A stretch of DNA of 64,000 nucleotides from Ruania zhangjianzhongii (GCF_008000995.1 NZ_CP042828.1:2196882-2260881); one strand, 5' to 3'. Positions 1 to 9,017 are shown, counted from the first letter of the stretch. The notes: generated by a model not told the origin, from the sequence alone. Numbers and translations are program-made.

Positions 1-1398
1 AGGAGCGTCGGCCTCCCATGGCAGCGGAACCCGGCAGCCGTCGCGGCCCTTCTCCTCACCGCCGGTGCGGTGAAAGGTGGGGTCCTCGCGCACATCGTCC
101 GGGAGCGTGGTGTGCTCGGGCAGCCCGAGCTCCTCACCCTGGTACAGGTAGGCCGACCCAGGCAGGGCCAGCATCAGCAGTGCCGCTGCACGAGCTCGGC
201 GCAGGCCGAGGTCGGCATCGGGCTGCGCATCCTCGGCACCGATTCCGTTCGGTCCCTTCCCGGTCTCGGCCAGGCCGAGGCGGGAGCTGGCGCGGACGAC
301 GTCGTGGTTGGACATCACCCAGGTGGTCGGCGCGCCGACAGCATCGCTGCTGTTCAGCCCCCCGGTGATCGAGGCCCGGAGCCGGGCAGCGTCCCACGGG
401 GTGCAGAGGAAATCGAAGTTGAAGGCCTGGTGCATCTCGTCGGGCCGCACGTACCGGGCCAGCGACTCCAGACTCTCCACCCAGGCCTCTGCCACCAGGG
501 CGCGCTCACCCTCGTAGCCGGTCAGCACCTGGCGCCAGCGGCGATAGACCTCGTGTACCCCGGGCTGGTCCCACATCGGCGCCTGGGCGTGGTCCTCCGC
601 AGCGTCCTCGGCAGTGTCTTCCTGGCCACTGACCATCTCGGTGCGGATACCCCAGTCCGGGAACTCCTGGTCCTTGATCAGTCCGTTCGCCACATCCACG
701 CGGAACCCGTCCACACCGCGGTCCAGCCAGAACCGGAGCACGTCGTCGAACTCCGCACGGACCTCCTCGTTCTCCCAGTTCAGGTCCGGCTGATGGGTAT
801 CGAACATGTGCAGGTACCACTGTCCCGGTGTGCCATCCGGGTTCGTGATCCGGCTCCAGGCGCGCCCGCCAAAGGTGCTGACCCAGTTGGTCGGCGGTTC
901 GTTGCCGTCGGTGCCTCGCCCGTCGCGGAAGATGTACCGGTTGCGCTCGGCCGAGCCGGGAGCGGAGGCCAGCGCCGCCTGGAACCAGACGTGCTCGTCG
1001 GAAGTGTGGTTCGGCACCAGGTCAACGATCACGCGCAGGCCGAGCTGGTGCGCACGGGCGATCAGCGCGTCAGCGTCGGCGAGCGTGCCGAACCGGGGAT
1101 CTACCTCCCGGTAGTCGGCCACGTCGTACCCGGCGTCGTGCTGGGGCGAGGTGTAGAAGGGGGACAGCCAGATGGCGTCCACGCCCAGACTGGCCAGGTG
1201 GGGCAGCCGCGCGGTGATACCGGGCAGATCGCCCATCCCGTCCCCGTCGGAATCAGCGAACGAGCGCGGGTAGATCTGATAGATGACCGCCGTGCGCCAC
1301 CACTGCGCGTCCGGCCCGGCCGGCCGGTGGATCAGGGTGCTGGTGGTCTGGTCGAGGGTGCCGAGGGGCATAGATTGAGAAGCTGTCACGGCCTCCAT
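1..1398 (-). CDS. Alpha-glucosidase, GH13 family (3' end cut by the window edge)
   Basis: Likely hydrolyses terminal alpha-glucosidic bonds of malto- or isomalto-oligosaccharides in the cytoplasm. The reading frame stays open to the left edge, giving about 466 residues, so the C-terminal domain is missing. All four GH13 signature regions are visible in order: VPNHTS (region I), GFRVDVAN with the nucleophile Asp (II), EAW with the acid/base Glu (III) and SNHD (IV). An AVIYQIYPRSF segment sits near the N-terminus, as in AglA/MalL enzymes. No signal peptide. The start is uncertain: ATG at 1398 or the in-frame ATG at 1371 (MPLGTL); neither has a well-spaced Shine-Dalgarno. It is divergent from dgt. 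A trehalose synthase or oligo-1,6-glucosidase is possible, because the specificity-determining regions are not decisive by eye. Confidence 0.88.
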   Translation of the reverse strand, partial: MEAVTASQSMPLGTLDQTTSTLIHRPAGPDAQWWRTAVIYQIYPRSFADSDGDGMGDLPGITARLPHLASLGVDAIWLSPFYTSPQHDAGYDVADYREVDPRFGTLADADALIARAHQLGLRVIVDLVPNHTSDEHVWFQAALASAPGSAERNRYIFRDGRGTDGNEPPTNWVSTFGGRAWSRITNPDGTPGQWYLHMFDTHQPDLNWENEEVRAEFDDVLRFWLDRGVDGFRVDVANGLIKDQEFPDWGIRTEMVSGQEDTAEDAAEDHAQAPMWDQPGVHEVYRRWRQVLTGYEGERALVAEAWVESLESLARYVRPDEMHQAFNFDFLCTPWDAARLRASITGGLNSSDAVGAPTTWVMSNHDVVRASSRLGLAETGKGPNGIGAEDAQPDADLGLRRARAAALLMLALPGSAYLYQGEELGLPEHTTLPDDVREDPTFHRTGGEEKGRDGCRVPLPWEADAP

Positions 1399-1576
1399 TG
1401 TGTGTGACCCGGTCCGAGCGTGGCAAAAGCCGCGGGGGCGCCGGGACTTGCGGCGCTCCGGTGGGCGTCAGCCCCCGGCCCCCGCCGCTGTGCGGCCCGC
1501 ACCCGCCGCGGCGGCGCCCAGCACCCGCCGCGGCACCAGCACGGAGCCGGCAAGCCCAGCGTCTAAGGTGGACCGC

Positions 1577-2863
1577 GTGGCAAGAGACGAGGTGCCGGTC
1601 AGCGGCTACGGGGCGCTGGACACCGAGCGGTGGTACGCAGAACCACCCAAGTCCGCCCACCGCACCCCGTTCGAACGCGACCGGGCACGCATCGTGCACT
1701 CCTCAGCGCTGCGCCGCCTCGGGGCCAAGACTCAGGTGCTCGGCCCCGGGACCGACGACTTCGCCCGCACTCGCCTCACCCACTCCCTCGAGGTGGCCCA
1801 GGTAGGCCGTGAGCTGGGCAAATCCCTCGGCTGCGACCCCGATGTGGTGGACACCGCCTGCCTCGCCCATGACCTGGGGCACCCACCGTTCGGGCACAAC
1901 GGGGAGACCGCACTGCACCAGGTGGCCGCGGGAATCGGGGGATTCGAAGGGAATGCGCAGACCCTGCGGCTGCTCACCCGGCTGGAACCGAAGACGTTCA
2001 CCCCGGAAGGGCTCGGCGTCGGCCTCAACCTCACCCGTGCCAGCCTGGACGCCGCCACCAAGTACCCGTGGTTCGCCGGCCGCGGGCCGATCCGCGCGGA
2101 CGGCAGCACCACGCACAAGTTCGGCGTGTACACCGACGACGAACCGGTGTTCCGCTGGCTGCGGCAGGGGGCGCCGGAACTGAAGCGGTGCATCGAGGCG
2201 CAGGTGATGGACCTGGCTGACGACATCTCCTACTCGGTGCACGACGTGGAGGACGCAGTGTTCTCCCGCCGGGTGGACCTGAGCACCATCACCGGCGAGA
2301 TGCAGCGGGACGAGGTGATCACGCTGGTGCGCCGGTGGTATGACCCACCGGTCGGAGACGACGTCCTGGACGCCGCGATCGAGGAGCTCACCTCGCTCGA
2401 CTTCTGGGTGCACCGCTATGACGGCACCCGCCGCGGGCAAGCACGGCTCAAGGACATGACCAGCCAGCTGATCGGCCGGTTCTGCAGCGCGGCCGCCGAG
2501 GCCACCCGGACCCAGTTCGGTGACGGTCGGCTGGTGCGCTACGACGCCGATGTGGTGGTCCCGGACTCGGTGCTCGCCGAGATCACCGTCCTGAAGGGCA
2601 TCGCCGCCACCTATGTGATGGCCCCGCGTGAGGACGAACCGCTCTACCAGCGCCAACGCCTTATTCTCACCGACCTGGTTGCCGTGCTGTACGACCGGGC
2701 CGAGATCGCGCTCGCCGAGATGTTCGCTGAGGACTTCGGACACGCCAGTGATGATGACATCCGGCTGCGCGTGGTGGTGGACCAGGTGGCGTCCCTGACC
2801 GATCTCTCGGCGCTGGAGTGGCACGCCCGGATGTGCGGCCCGGACGTCGGCACCGCGCTGTAG
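1577..2863 (+). CDS. dgt: Deoxyguanosinetriphosphate triphosphohydrolase-like protein
   Basis: Cytoplasmic HD-domain dNTPase that splits dGTP (and often other dNTPs) to the nucleoside and triphosphate. 428 residues, normal for actinobacterial dGTPases. Seen: an SSALRRLGAKTQV box, the metal-ligand His in RLTHSLEV, the HD pair in LAHDLGHPPFGHNGE, and the distal Asp in MDLADDISYSVHDVED. GTG 1577 is chosen because TAAGGT ends 7 nt before it, which could be a -10 of a leaderless transcript or part of a Shine-Dalgarno (AAGGTGG). The in-frame GTG at 1568 is the alternative, and the frame is open further upstream to about 1400. dgt directly upstream of dnaG is a conserved actinobacterial arrangement. 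Confidence 0.93.
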   Translation: MARDEVPVSGYGALDTERWYAEPPKSAHRTPFERDRARIVHSSALRRLGAKTQVLGPGTDDFARTRLTHSLEVAQVGRELGKSLGCDPDVVDTACLAHDLGHPPFGHNGETALHQVAAGIGGFEGNAQTLRLLTRLEPKTFTPEGLGVGLNLTRASLDAATKYPWFAGRGPIRADGSTTHKFGVYTDDEPVFRWLRQGAPELKRCIEAQVMDLADDISYSVHDVEDAVFSRRVDLSTITGEMQRDEVITLVRRWYDPPVGDDVLDAAIEELTSLDFWVHRYDGTRRGQARLKDMTSQLIGRFCSAAAEATRTQFGDGRLVRYDADVVVPDSVLAEITVLKGIAATYVMAPREDEPLYQRQRLILTDLVAVLYDRAEIALAEMFAEDFGHASDDDIRLRVVVDQVASLTDLSALEWHARMCGPDVGTAL

Positions 2864-2904
2864 CCGGTCGGTGGACGAGCGCCAGTCCGCCGGCCCATCC
2901 GGCC

Positions 2905-2910
2905 TACACT
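2905..2910 (+). promoter_or_regulatory. Candidate -10 box of a leaderless dnaG promoter
   Basis: TACACT ends 6 nt before the dnaG ATG at 2917, which would put the transcription start at or next to the start codon. No Shine-Dalgarno is visible. The same TAnnnT-N6-start layout recurs at other genes in this window. Confidence 0.45.
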
Positions 2911-2916
2911 CGTGCC

Positions 2917-4932
2917 ATGGCTGGGCTCATTCGTCGCGAGGACATCACCGCGGTCCGCGAACGGGCCAAGATCGAGGAGATCGTCGGCCAGCACGTGACG
3001 CTGCGCAGCGCAGGCGTGGGCTCGATGAAGGGTCTGTGCCCGTTCCACGATGAGCGCAGCCCGTCCTTCCACGTCCGCCCGCACCTGGGGCTGTGGCACT
3101 GCTTCGGCTGCGGTGAGGGTGGTGACGTGATCTCGTTCGTGCAGAAGATCGATCACCTCACCTTCACCGAGGCCGTGGAGACCCTCGCTGCGAAGGCGGG
3201 GATGCAGCTGCGCTACGAGGACGACGGTGGGCCGCGCCGCAGCCCGCACGAGGCCGGCCGCCGGCAGCGGCTGCTGGACGCCCACCGAGTGGCAGCGGAG
3301 TACTACGTGGCGCAGCTGGCCAGCCCGGAGGCGCAGACTGGCCGGGACTTCCTCACCGCCCGAGGGTTCGACCGCAGTGCGGCCGAGCAGTTCGGCATCG
3401 GCTACGCACCCAAGGGCTGGGACAACCTCGGCCGGCACCTGCGGACAAAGAACTTCACGCAGGAGGAGCTGACCGCCTCCGGGCTGCTGTCCCAGGGCCA
3501 GCGCGGCAGCTACGACAGGTTCCGCGGACGGCTGGTGTGGCCGATACGCGACCCGGCGGGCGCCGTCGTCGGCTTCGGGGCGCGCAAGCTCTACGACGAC
3601 GACCCCGGACCGAAGTACCTGAACACCCCCGAGACCCAGATCTACAAGAAGTCCCAGGTGCTCTACGGCATCGACCTGGCCAAACGGGAGATCGCGAAGA
3701 ACCGCCGCGTGGTGGTGGTCGAGGGTTACACCGACGTGATGGCGATGCACCTGGCTGGCGTCGGTACTGCGGTGGCCACCTGCGGCACCGCCTTCGGGAC
3801 CGATCACATCAAGATCGTGCGCCGGCTGCTCGGGGACTCCGCCAGCTCGGCGGCAGGGGTGATGCTCTCCTCCGGTAGTGCCGTGGGCGGTGAGGTGATC
3901 TTCACCTTCGACGGCGACGCAGCGGGGCAGAAGGCCGCACTGCGGGCGTTCGAGCAGGACCAACGGTTCGCGTCCCAGACGTTTGTGGCCGTGGAGCCGT
4001 CCGGGATGGACCCGTGCGACCTGCGGCAGGCAGGCGGTGATGAGGCAGTGCGCTCGTTGGTGGCCGAGCGTGAGCCGCTGTTCCGGTTCGCGATCCGGTC
4101 CGTGCTGGCGCAGGTGGACCTGAACACTGCCGAAGGGCGGGTGTCCGGACTGCGGGTGGCCGCGCCGGTGGTGGCCCGGATCCGCGACCACGCCCTGCGC
4201 GGGGAGTACGCCCGGGAGCTGGCGGGGTGGCTGGGCATGGAGGAGTCGTCGGTGCGGCAGGCGGTCAGCCGGGCAGCACGGGCGCCTCGAGCAGCCGGCG
4301 ACGGCGGAGGTCACCAGGGCGGTCGTCCTGGCCCAGGTCCGGGGCCAGGTGGGGACGGCCCCTCCGGGCGTGGCGGGGAGCAGAACGGTGGCGCGCGGGC
4401 CGCGGCCCTCCGGTATGCCGATGATCCGGTGGCGCGGCTGGAACGGCAGGTGCTGGAGGTGGTGCTGCAGCTACCGCAGCACGCCCTGGAGGCCGGTTTC
4501 GACGATCTGGGCGCGGACACCTTCGTGGTGCCGGCGCACCGGGCGGTGCACGATGTGATCCGCGCGGCTGGCGGAGTGCAGGGGTTCGGTCAGATCGCCG
4601 AGCAGCTGGCCGCGAGCGGAGCGGGAACGAACGCGACCGAACGGGCGGCAGCCTCCTGGGCGGAGCAGGTGCGCGGGTTGGCCGAGGGGCCGGTGGGAGT
4701 GCTGGTCACCGAGCTGGCCGTGGCGCCGTTGCCGCAGGACCGCGCGGAGGAGCTCGGCGGCTACGCACGCGGCGTGCTGACCGCACTGTTGCGGATGGGA
4801 ATGACCCGTCAGGTGGCCGACGTGAAGGGCAGACTGCAGCGGATGGATCCGAACGATCCGGCCTACGCGGAGGCGTTCGCGGACCTCGTCCAGCTCGAGG
4901 AACGGCGCCGTCAGCTGAACGACTCGGCGTAG
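2917..4932 (+). CDS. dnaG: DNA primase
   Basis: Synthesises RNA primers at the replication fork. 671 residues. The N-terminal CHC2 zinc finger has ligands Cys41, His44, Cys62 and Cys65. The RNA-polymerase/TOPRIM core follows (VVVEGYTDVMAMH, then FTFDGDAAGQ), and after a Gly/Pro-rich linker (about residues 450-485) comes a helical C-terminal domain that would contact DnaB. About 18 extra residues (GDSASSAAGVMLSSGSAVGG) lie between the two TOPRIM motifs; many primases are shorter here. The ATG at 2917 lacks a Shine-Dalgarno but has a TACACT -10 just upstream. Confidence 0.96.
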   Translation: MAGLIRREDITAVRERAKIEEIVGQHVTLRSAGVGSMKGLCPFHDERSPSFHVRPHLGLWHCFGCGEGGDVISFVQKIDHLTFTEAVETLAAKAGMQLRYEDDGGPRRSPHEAGRRQRLLDAHRVAAEYYVAQLASPEAQTGRDFLTARGFDRSAAEQFGIGYAPKGWDNLGRHLRTKNFTQEELTASGLLSQGQRGSYDRFRGRLVWPIRDPAGAVVGFGARKLYDDDPGPKYLNTPETQIYKKSQVLYGIDLAKREIAKNRRVVVVEGYTDVMAMHLAGVGTAVATCGTAFGTDHIKIVRRLLGDSASSAAGVMLSSGSAVGGEVIFTFDGDAAGQKAALRAFEQDQRFASQTFVAVEPSGMDPCDLRQAGGDEAVRSLVAEREPLFRFAIRSVLAQVDLNTAEGRVSGLRVAAPVVARIRDHALRGEYARELAGWLGMEESSVRQAVSRAARAPRAAGDGGGHQGGRPGPGPGPGGDGPSGRGGEQNGGARAAALRYADDPVARLERQVLEVVLQLPQHALEAGFDDLGADTFVVPAHRAVHDVIRAAGGVQGFGQIAEQLAASGAGTNATERAAASWAEQVRGLAEGPVGVLVTELAVAPLPQDRAEELGGYARGVLTALLRMGMTRQVADVKGRLQRMDPNDPAYAEAFADLVQLEERRRQLNDSA

Positions 4933-4996
4933 CCAGCTGGCGAAAGTGTGGGGAGAACTACCCGGCGCGGTTCGTGCGTCATCGTCGGTGTTCCTC

Positions 4997-5002
4997 TAGC
5001 CT
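4997..5002 (+). promoter_or_regulatory. Candidate -10 box (leaderless)
   Basis: TAGCCT ends 6 nt before the ATG at 5009, the same spacing as at dnaG. No clear Shine-Dalgarno precedes the gene. Confidence 0.4.
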
Positions 5003-5008
5003 GCGGGT

Positions 5009-6196
5009 ATGAGTGAACCGCAGGGACCACACGAGCAGCAGCCGTACGGGGGAGCAGGAAACACGCCGCCGCCCGGTCCGCAGGGAGCCCCAGGCGGGCA
5101 GGATCAAGGCTTTGGTGCCCCATCCGGCGACCAGCCGACTCAGGCCTTTGGCGCCGCTTCTGGGGGCCAGCAGCCGGGCTACGGCGCCCCGGGCGAGCAG
5201 CCCACCCAGGCATTCGGTGCCGCCTCGGGCGGGCAGCCGGGGTACGGCGCTCCGGGTGAGCAGCCGGGGTACGGCGCTCCGGGCCAGCAGCCCGGTGCGC
5301 AGCCGCCGGCGGGTGGCCAGCCGGGGTATGGCGCCCCAGGGCAGCAGCCCGGGTACGGCGCTCCCGGTCAGCAGCCGGGCCAGCAGCCGGGCCAGCAGCC
5401 GGGTTACGGTGCACCTGGTCAGCAGCCGGGCCAGCAGCCAGGCTACGGCGCGCCAGGTGGCGGGTTCGGCCAGCAGCCAGGCTATGGAGCGCCGGGCGGC
5501 CCCGGCGGCTATCCGCCCGGTGGCCCGGGTGGGCCCGGTGGGCCGGGCGGATCGACCCCGTGGTACTCCCGGTGGTACGTCTGGGTTGCCGCGGTACTGG
5601 TGATCGCGCTCGTGGTGTTCGGCATCGTGAGGCTCACCGGAGGCGGCGACGAGCCGCCACCGACCACCGACCCCACCACGACGGAGCCGACGGACGAGCC
5701 CACGGATGAGCCGACCGACGAGCCGACCGATGAGCCCACGGACGAGCCGACCGACGAGCCCACCGACCAGAACACCGGTGGATCGCCGCAGGAGTTGGCT
5801 CTCGGTGAGACCGCGACCGTCGATGACACCTGGGACGTCACCGTTCAGGACCCGAACATGGACGCCAACCAGGCGGTGATCGACGAGGGCAACCCCGAGG
5901 CGCCGGACGGGATGGTCTACGTGACGGTCTACGTCACCGCCACCAACACCGGCGAAGAGGCAGCGTCGGTCTACGACGGCATCGCGATGGCGTACGTGGA
6001 CGAGAACGGTGAGCAGTTCGGTGGTTCGAGCGCAGTGGCGCCGGACGATGCGTACAGCCTCCCGGAGGTTGCTCCGGGTGAGAACGCCACGGGCAGCTAC
6101 GTCTTCGAGGTCCCGGAGGGCAGCCAGGGAGGTTACTGGCTGCTCCAGTCCAGGACGACCGACACTGCTGAGATCGTCGCCTACGCCAACAACTGA
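5009..6196 (+). CDS. Pro/Gly/Gln-rich single-pass membrane protein with DUF4352-like extracellular domain
   Basis: Function unknown. 395 residues in four parts: a cytoplasmic low-complexity region (about 1-185) built of repeats like GYGAPGQQPG; one membrane helix (WYVWVAAVLVIALVVFGIV, about 190-210); an acidic stalk of DEPT repeats (about 225-250); and a C-terminal beta-type domain (about 255-395) with the VTVYVTATNTGEEAASV pattern of DUF4352 proteins, which are often secreted or lipoprotein-anchored. The orientation N-in/C-out is inferred from the positive residues flanking the helix. It resembles the larger protein at 26640-28733 in design. A strong terminator follows it. Confidence 0.8.
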   Translation: MSEPQGPHEQQPYGGAGNTPPPGPQGAPGGQDQGFGAPSGDQPTQAFGAASGGQQPGYGAPGEQPTQAFGAASGGQPGYGAPGEQPGYGAPGQQPGAQPPAGGQPGYGAPGQQPGYGAPGQQPGQQPGQQPGYGAPGQQPGQQPGYGAPGGGFGQQPGYGAPGGPGGYPPGGPGGPGGPGGSTPWYSRWYVWVAAVLVIALVVFGIVRLTGGGDEPPPTTDPTTTEPTDEPTDEPTDEPTDEPTDEPTDEPTDQNTGGSPQELALGETATVDDTWDVTVQDPNMDANQAVIDEGNPEAPDGMVYVTVYVTATNTGEEAASVYDGIAMAYVDENGEQFGGSSAVAPDDAYSLPEVAPGENATGSYVFEVPEGSQGGYWLLQSRTTDTAEIVAYANN

Positions 6197-6215
6197 TGGC
6201 CTAGCGCGATCCGGA

Positions 6216-6260
6216 CGAAAGCGCCGGTCCCACCCCGCCAGGGGAGGGCCGGCGCTTTCG
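6216..6260 (+). terminator. Hairpin terminator after the 5009 gene
   Basis: A perfect 12-bp stem: CGAAAGCGCCGG at 6216-6227 pairs with CCGGCGCTTTCG at 6249-6260, with a 21-nt loop. It lies 20 nt after the stop codon. Confidence 0.75.
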
Positions 6261-6328
6261 CATCCACGTGAACGGTGGTGACCAGCGCCCCGCGGGCCCG
6301 CGACTCCGCCCGCCCGCCCTCCACCTGC

Positions 6329-6390
6329 CGCGAGTGGCCAGTAGTGGTGGGTGTTTGGCGGCTGAGACCCACCACTACCGGCAACTCGCG
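6329..6390. repeat. Long near-perfect palindrome, possible REP-like element or tRNA terminator
   Basis: Arms 6329-6352 and 6367-6390 are complementary at 22 of 24 positions around a 14-nt loop (for example CAGTAGTGGTGGGT against ACCCACCACTACCG). It lies just downstream of the minus-strand tRNA, so it may terminate it. Its outer border CGCGAGTKGCC resembles that of the palindrome at 35927-35985, which suggests a dispersed family. Confidence 0.6.
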
Positions 6391-6402
6391 GACGCCACAC
6401 GG

Positions 6403-6476
6403 TGCCCCAGGTGGGGCTTGAACCCACGACCGACGGATTATGAGTCCGCTGCTCTGACCGGCTGAGCTACTGGGGC
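6403..6476 (-). tRNA. tRNA-Ile2 (CAU anticodon, lysidine type); tRNA-Met is the alternative
   Basis: A 74-nt cloverleaf on the minus strand: acceptor GCCCCAG/CTGGGGC, discriminator A, D-arm TAGCTCAG, anticodon loop CTCATAA, T-arm with GGTTCAAG. CCA is not encoded. The anticodon CAU fits either elongator Met or Ile2. C4-G69 and C5-G68 in the acceptor stem are the pairs known to be recognised by the lysidine synthetase TilS in E. coli, which favours Ile2. A presence/absence check against the genome's other CAU tRNAs would settle it. Confidence 0.85.
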
Positions 6477-6556
6477 AGGACACAGGTGCGTCCGGCGCCG
6501 GCACGCGATCGCCCCGGCGCCACAATCGTAATGGGTGCCCGGGAGGGGTTACCGTC

Positions 6557-7066
6557 GTGTCCATGCGTCGATCAGTGCGTCAGCTGCCCGAACCCGTCCG
6601 TGACCGGATCCCGCCCAAGGCGCGGGTGCTGGTCGTGCGCAAGCTCGGTGATGGCTCGTGGGCGGTGGTGACCACGGAGCGTCTCCTGGTGATGGGTGAG
6701 GAGCAGACGGTGCTCGACCGCCCCTGGGCCGAGGTGGACCGGGCCACGATGGACTCCGACACGGAGGAGCTCGCCGTCACCTGGGTGGACGGCAGCCCGC
6801 CGGACGTGCTGGCCGTGGGGGAGGACCCGGGCGTCTCCGACTTCACTTTCGCGGTCAAGGAGCGAGTGGACCACTCACTGGTGCACCTCGAGCTGGAGCA
6901 GCTGCCCAGCGGTGGAGTGCTCCGGGGCGCGATCCGGCGCAACCCGGACGGCAGCCTGTTCTCCCAGGTCACCATCTCTGGCGCACGCCGCGCGCCCGCC
7001 GACCTGGAGGCCCGTGCCACCGAGCTGGAGGCGCGGGTCAGAAGTGTTGTCGGTCTCACTCCCTGA
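6557..7066 (+). CDS. Conserved hypothetical protein
   Basis: Family not recognised with confidence. 169 residues, soluble, no signal peptide or membrane segment. The beta-rich middle (VLVVRKLGDGSWAVVTTERLLV, then VDRATMDSDTEELAVTWVDG) looks like a PH-like or small antiparallel fold. The C-terminal tail (ADLEARATELEARVRSVV) should form a short helix or coiled coil. GTG at 6557 is preceded by GGGAGGGG at 6541-6548. The ATG at 6563 is an alternative, as TACCGT ends 7 nt before it. The gene sits between two tRNA genes. Confidence 0.75.
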   Translation: MSMRRSVRQLPEPVRDRIPPKARVLVVRKLGDGSWAVVTTERLLVMGEEQTVLDRPWAEVDRATMDSDTEELAVTWVDGSPPDVLAVGEDPGVSDFTFAVKERVDHSLVHLELEQLPSGGVLRGAIRRNPDGSLFSQVTISGARRAPADLEARATELEARVRSVVGLTP

Positions 7067-7121
7067 GGCCCGGGACGGCGGTCCGGAGCGCCGAGGATCG
7101 CTGGTAATGTTGTCGTCGCGA

Positions 7122-7194
<73 letters not shown>

Positions 7195-7269
7195 CCGAAA
7201 CTGTTGATGTTCCGCCAATCTGGAGAAAGTAGAACTGGACCATCGTGGTCCACGTTCACTTTTACTCCA

Positions 7270-7990
7270 CGTTCTGAGCTGAGACGGTACGGCTGGGGTC
7301 AGGTCCAGCGGGTGTAGCGGTGGCTGGCTGACAGTCTCAGGCGACACGTAGGCGCTCTGACTGGTCCTGACGTTCCGATGCCCTAGTTTGGTTGGCATTC
7401 TCCGGTCCGATGCCCCGTCCAGGTGCATCAGAGTGGCCATCGACTTGCGGAAGATGTGCGAGCCGCGAACGTCCTCCAGTCGGGCGCTGTCCAGCAGGTC
7501 GCGGAAGTGCTTGTTCGTGTTCGAGGGATCGCGTAGGCCACGCTCTCCCTGCCCGTCAGCGCGCCGACCGGGGGCCGGAAGATTAAGCCGCGCTGGTTCG
7601 CCAGCAGGTGCTTTTGACGGTTCCGCAGACGATCCAACATCCACGGCGGGAGTACCAACGGTCGCGCGCCGTGCTTGGTGGAGGCGTTTCGGACTCTCGT
7701 CAGCCCTTCTCCTTTGATCCGGGTCACGGTCCAGCCGCCGATAGTGACCATGCCGTCCTGCCAGTTCACGTCTGACCAGCGCACAGCCGCCGCTTCCCCG
7801 ACACGGACCCCGATACAGGCCATGAATGCCACCAGGTCGCCCATGTCGCGGGAGCGCGCGCGTCCCCCGGCCCCTTCGTTGTCCTAGTGCGGATGGGGTG
7901 GTTGTTATCGACGGCCTTCAGGAACGTCACGGAGGTGTTCACGCTGCCGCCGCGCTCGATCCCCGAGGAACCGACGTTGGCTAGTGCCGC
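7270..7990 (-). pseudogene. Frameshifted, N-truncated tyrosine integrase beside tRNA-Asn
   Basis: Remnant of a tyrosine recombinase. The upstream half (about 7990-7540) reads VTFLKAVDNNHP, RSRDMGDLVAFMACIGVRVGEA (catalytic Arg I) and WTVTRIKGEGLTR. The frame then shifts near 7520-7560 and continues with SNTNKHFRDLLD, SHIFRKSMATLMH (His-x-x-Arg box), KLGHRNVRTSQSAYVSP (second His and the nucleophile Tyr at codon 7348-7350). The catalytic residues survive but are split over two frames, and the N-terminal arm-binding part is missing. It reads towards the tRNA, the usual layout for a site-specific integrase and its att site. An assembly frameshift cannot be excluded, but the lost N-terminus argues for decay. 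Confidence 0.75.
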
Positions 7991-8244
7991 TGGTCGACCT
8001 TGACCCGACTGCCCGGGCAGCGGCCGCGCAAGTTCTTGTCCACCATCTCCATGGATCCGGGGAGTGGACGGTCATCTCACTGGCGCGGGCGTTGGTCGAC
8101 CTCGACCCGACGACCACAGCTGTGGCGATGCGAGCGCTCATGAACCACCTCTCAGATGCGCCGGTCTGGGCGAGAAGTGACAGCTGGGATGCGCTCGTGG
8201 CGTTGGTCGATCTCGCCACCATTGAGACGGGTCGGGTTCAGTAG
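7984..8244 (+). pseudogene. Fragment of a repeat protein (C-terminal end only)
   Basis: An 86-codon frame with tandem units that begin LVDLDPT: unit one runs to ISLARA, unit two is LVDLDPTTTAVAMRALMNHL and onwards, and a third begins LVDLATIETG before the stop. Units of about 34-37 residues suggest a HEAT/TPR-like solenoid, but no known protein is recognised. There is no credible start or Shine-Dalgarno, and the 5' part is absent, so it is best seen as debris at the island edge. Its last 7 nt overlap the convergent permease gene. Confidence 0.35.
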
Positions 8245-9017
8245 TCGCCGGAGCCGCGTAGGTAGCGCTGGAGGACGGTGGAGCCGACCAGTTTCCAGAT
8301 TCGGTCGGCGAGGAAGCCGAGGATCCCGAAGCAGAGGACTCCGACGAAGATGTGGTCGGTTCGGAAGTAGGTGCGGGCGTTCCAGACGAGGAATCCGATG
8401 CCTGAGCGGGCGGCGAGTGCTTCGGCGGCGACCACTACGAGGAAGGCGTTGGCCAGGGCCAGGCGCATGCCGGTGAAGATGCTGGGCATTGCGGATGGGA
8501 TCACGACTTGTGCGAGTACTTGGGCGCGGTTTGCGCCGAAGCAGCGGGCTGCGTCGATCTTGTCTGTGGGTACCGATGCGCCTCCGGCCGCTGTGCTGAC
8601 CACGACGACGAAGGCGCATGCCCAGGCGATCAGGTTGACTTTGGATTCTTCGCCGATGCCGAACCACAGCATGAACAGCGAGGTGAGTGCGATGGCGGGT
8701 ACGAACCGGAAGAAGTGGATGAACGGGTCGATGGCGGCCCGTACATACTTGGAGGCGCCCGCGAGGATGCCCACGGGGATGGCGATCGCGCAGCCCAGCA
8801 GCCAGCCGAGGAGGACGCGCTGGACGCTGATGCCGATGTTCTCCACGAGGCTGCCGTCGAGCAGCAGTTGCCAGGCCGACTGTATGACCGTGATGGGGCC
8901 TGGTAGGACGCTGGGATCCATCCCGGAGGCTGCGAGCTCCCAGCCTCCGAGGACTGCGATGACGGCGACGATGGAGAGTGCGTATAGCCGGACGTTCTGG
9001 CCCTTCCGAGTCCTCAT
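8238..9017 (-). CDS. ABC transporter permease, SsuC/TauC-like (nitrate/sulfonate/taurine class)
   Basis: Inner-membrane permease, 259 residues with about six helices. It has the class-typical EAA loop (DAARCFGANRAQVLAQVVIPSAMPSIFTGMRLALA split across the cytoplasmic loop), which docks the ATPase. The start is ATG 9017 because it overlaps the stop of the upstream ATPase gene as ATGA, a sign of translational coupling. It is the third gene of a minus-strand operon (binding protein, ATPase, permease). By family and by the divergent sulfatase it should import a sulfonate or sulfate ester, but the substrate is not determined. Confidence 0.9.
   Translation of the reverse strand: MRTRKGQNVRLYALSIVAVIAVLGGWELAASGMDPSVLPGPITVIQSAWQLLLDGSLVENIGISVQRVLLGWLLGCAIAIPVGILAGASKYVRAAIDPFIHFFRFVPAIALTSLFMLWFGIGEESKVNLIAWACAFVVVVSTAAGGASVPTDKIDAARCFGANRAQVLAQVVIPSAMPSIFTGMRLALANAFLVVVAAEALAARSGIGFLVWNARTYFRTDHIFVGVLCFGILGFLADRIWKLVGSTVLQRYLRGSGDY

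Noticed and set aside
2644..4314. Long minus-strand open frame antisense to dnaG
   Set aside because: Shadow of dnaG; His/Arg/Pro-rich translation with no family motif.
5150..5480. Apparent direct-repeat array (CRISPR-like)
   Set aside because: Codon-level repeats that encode GYGAPGQQPG units inside a coding frame; no uniform spacers.
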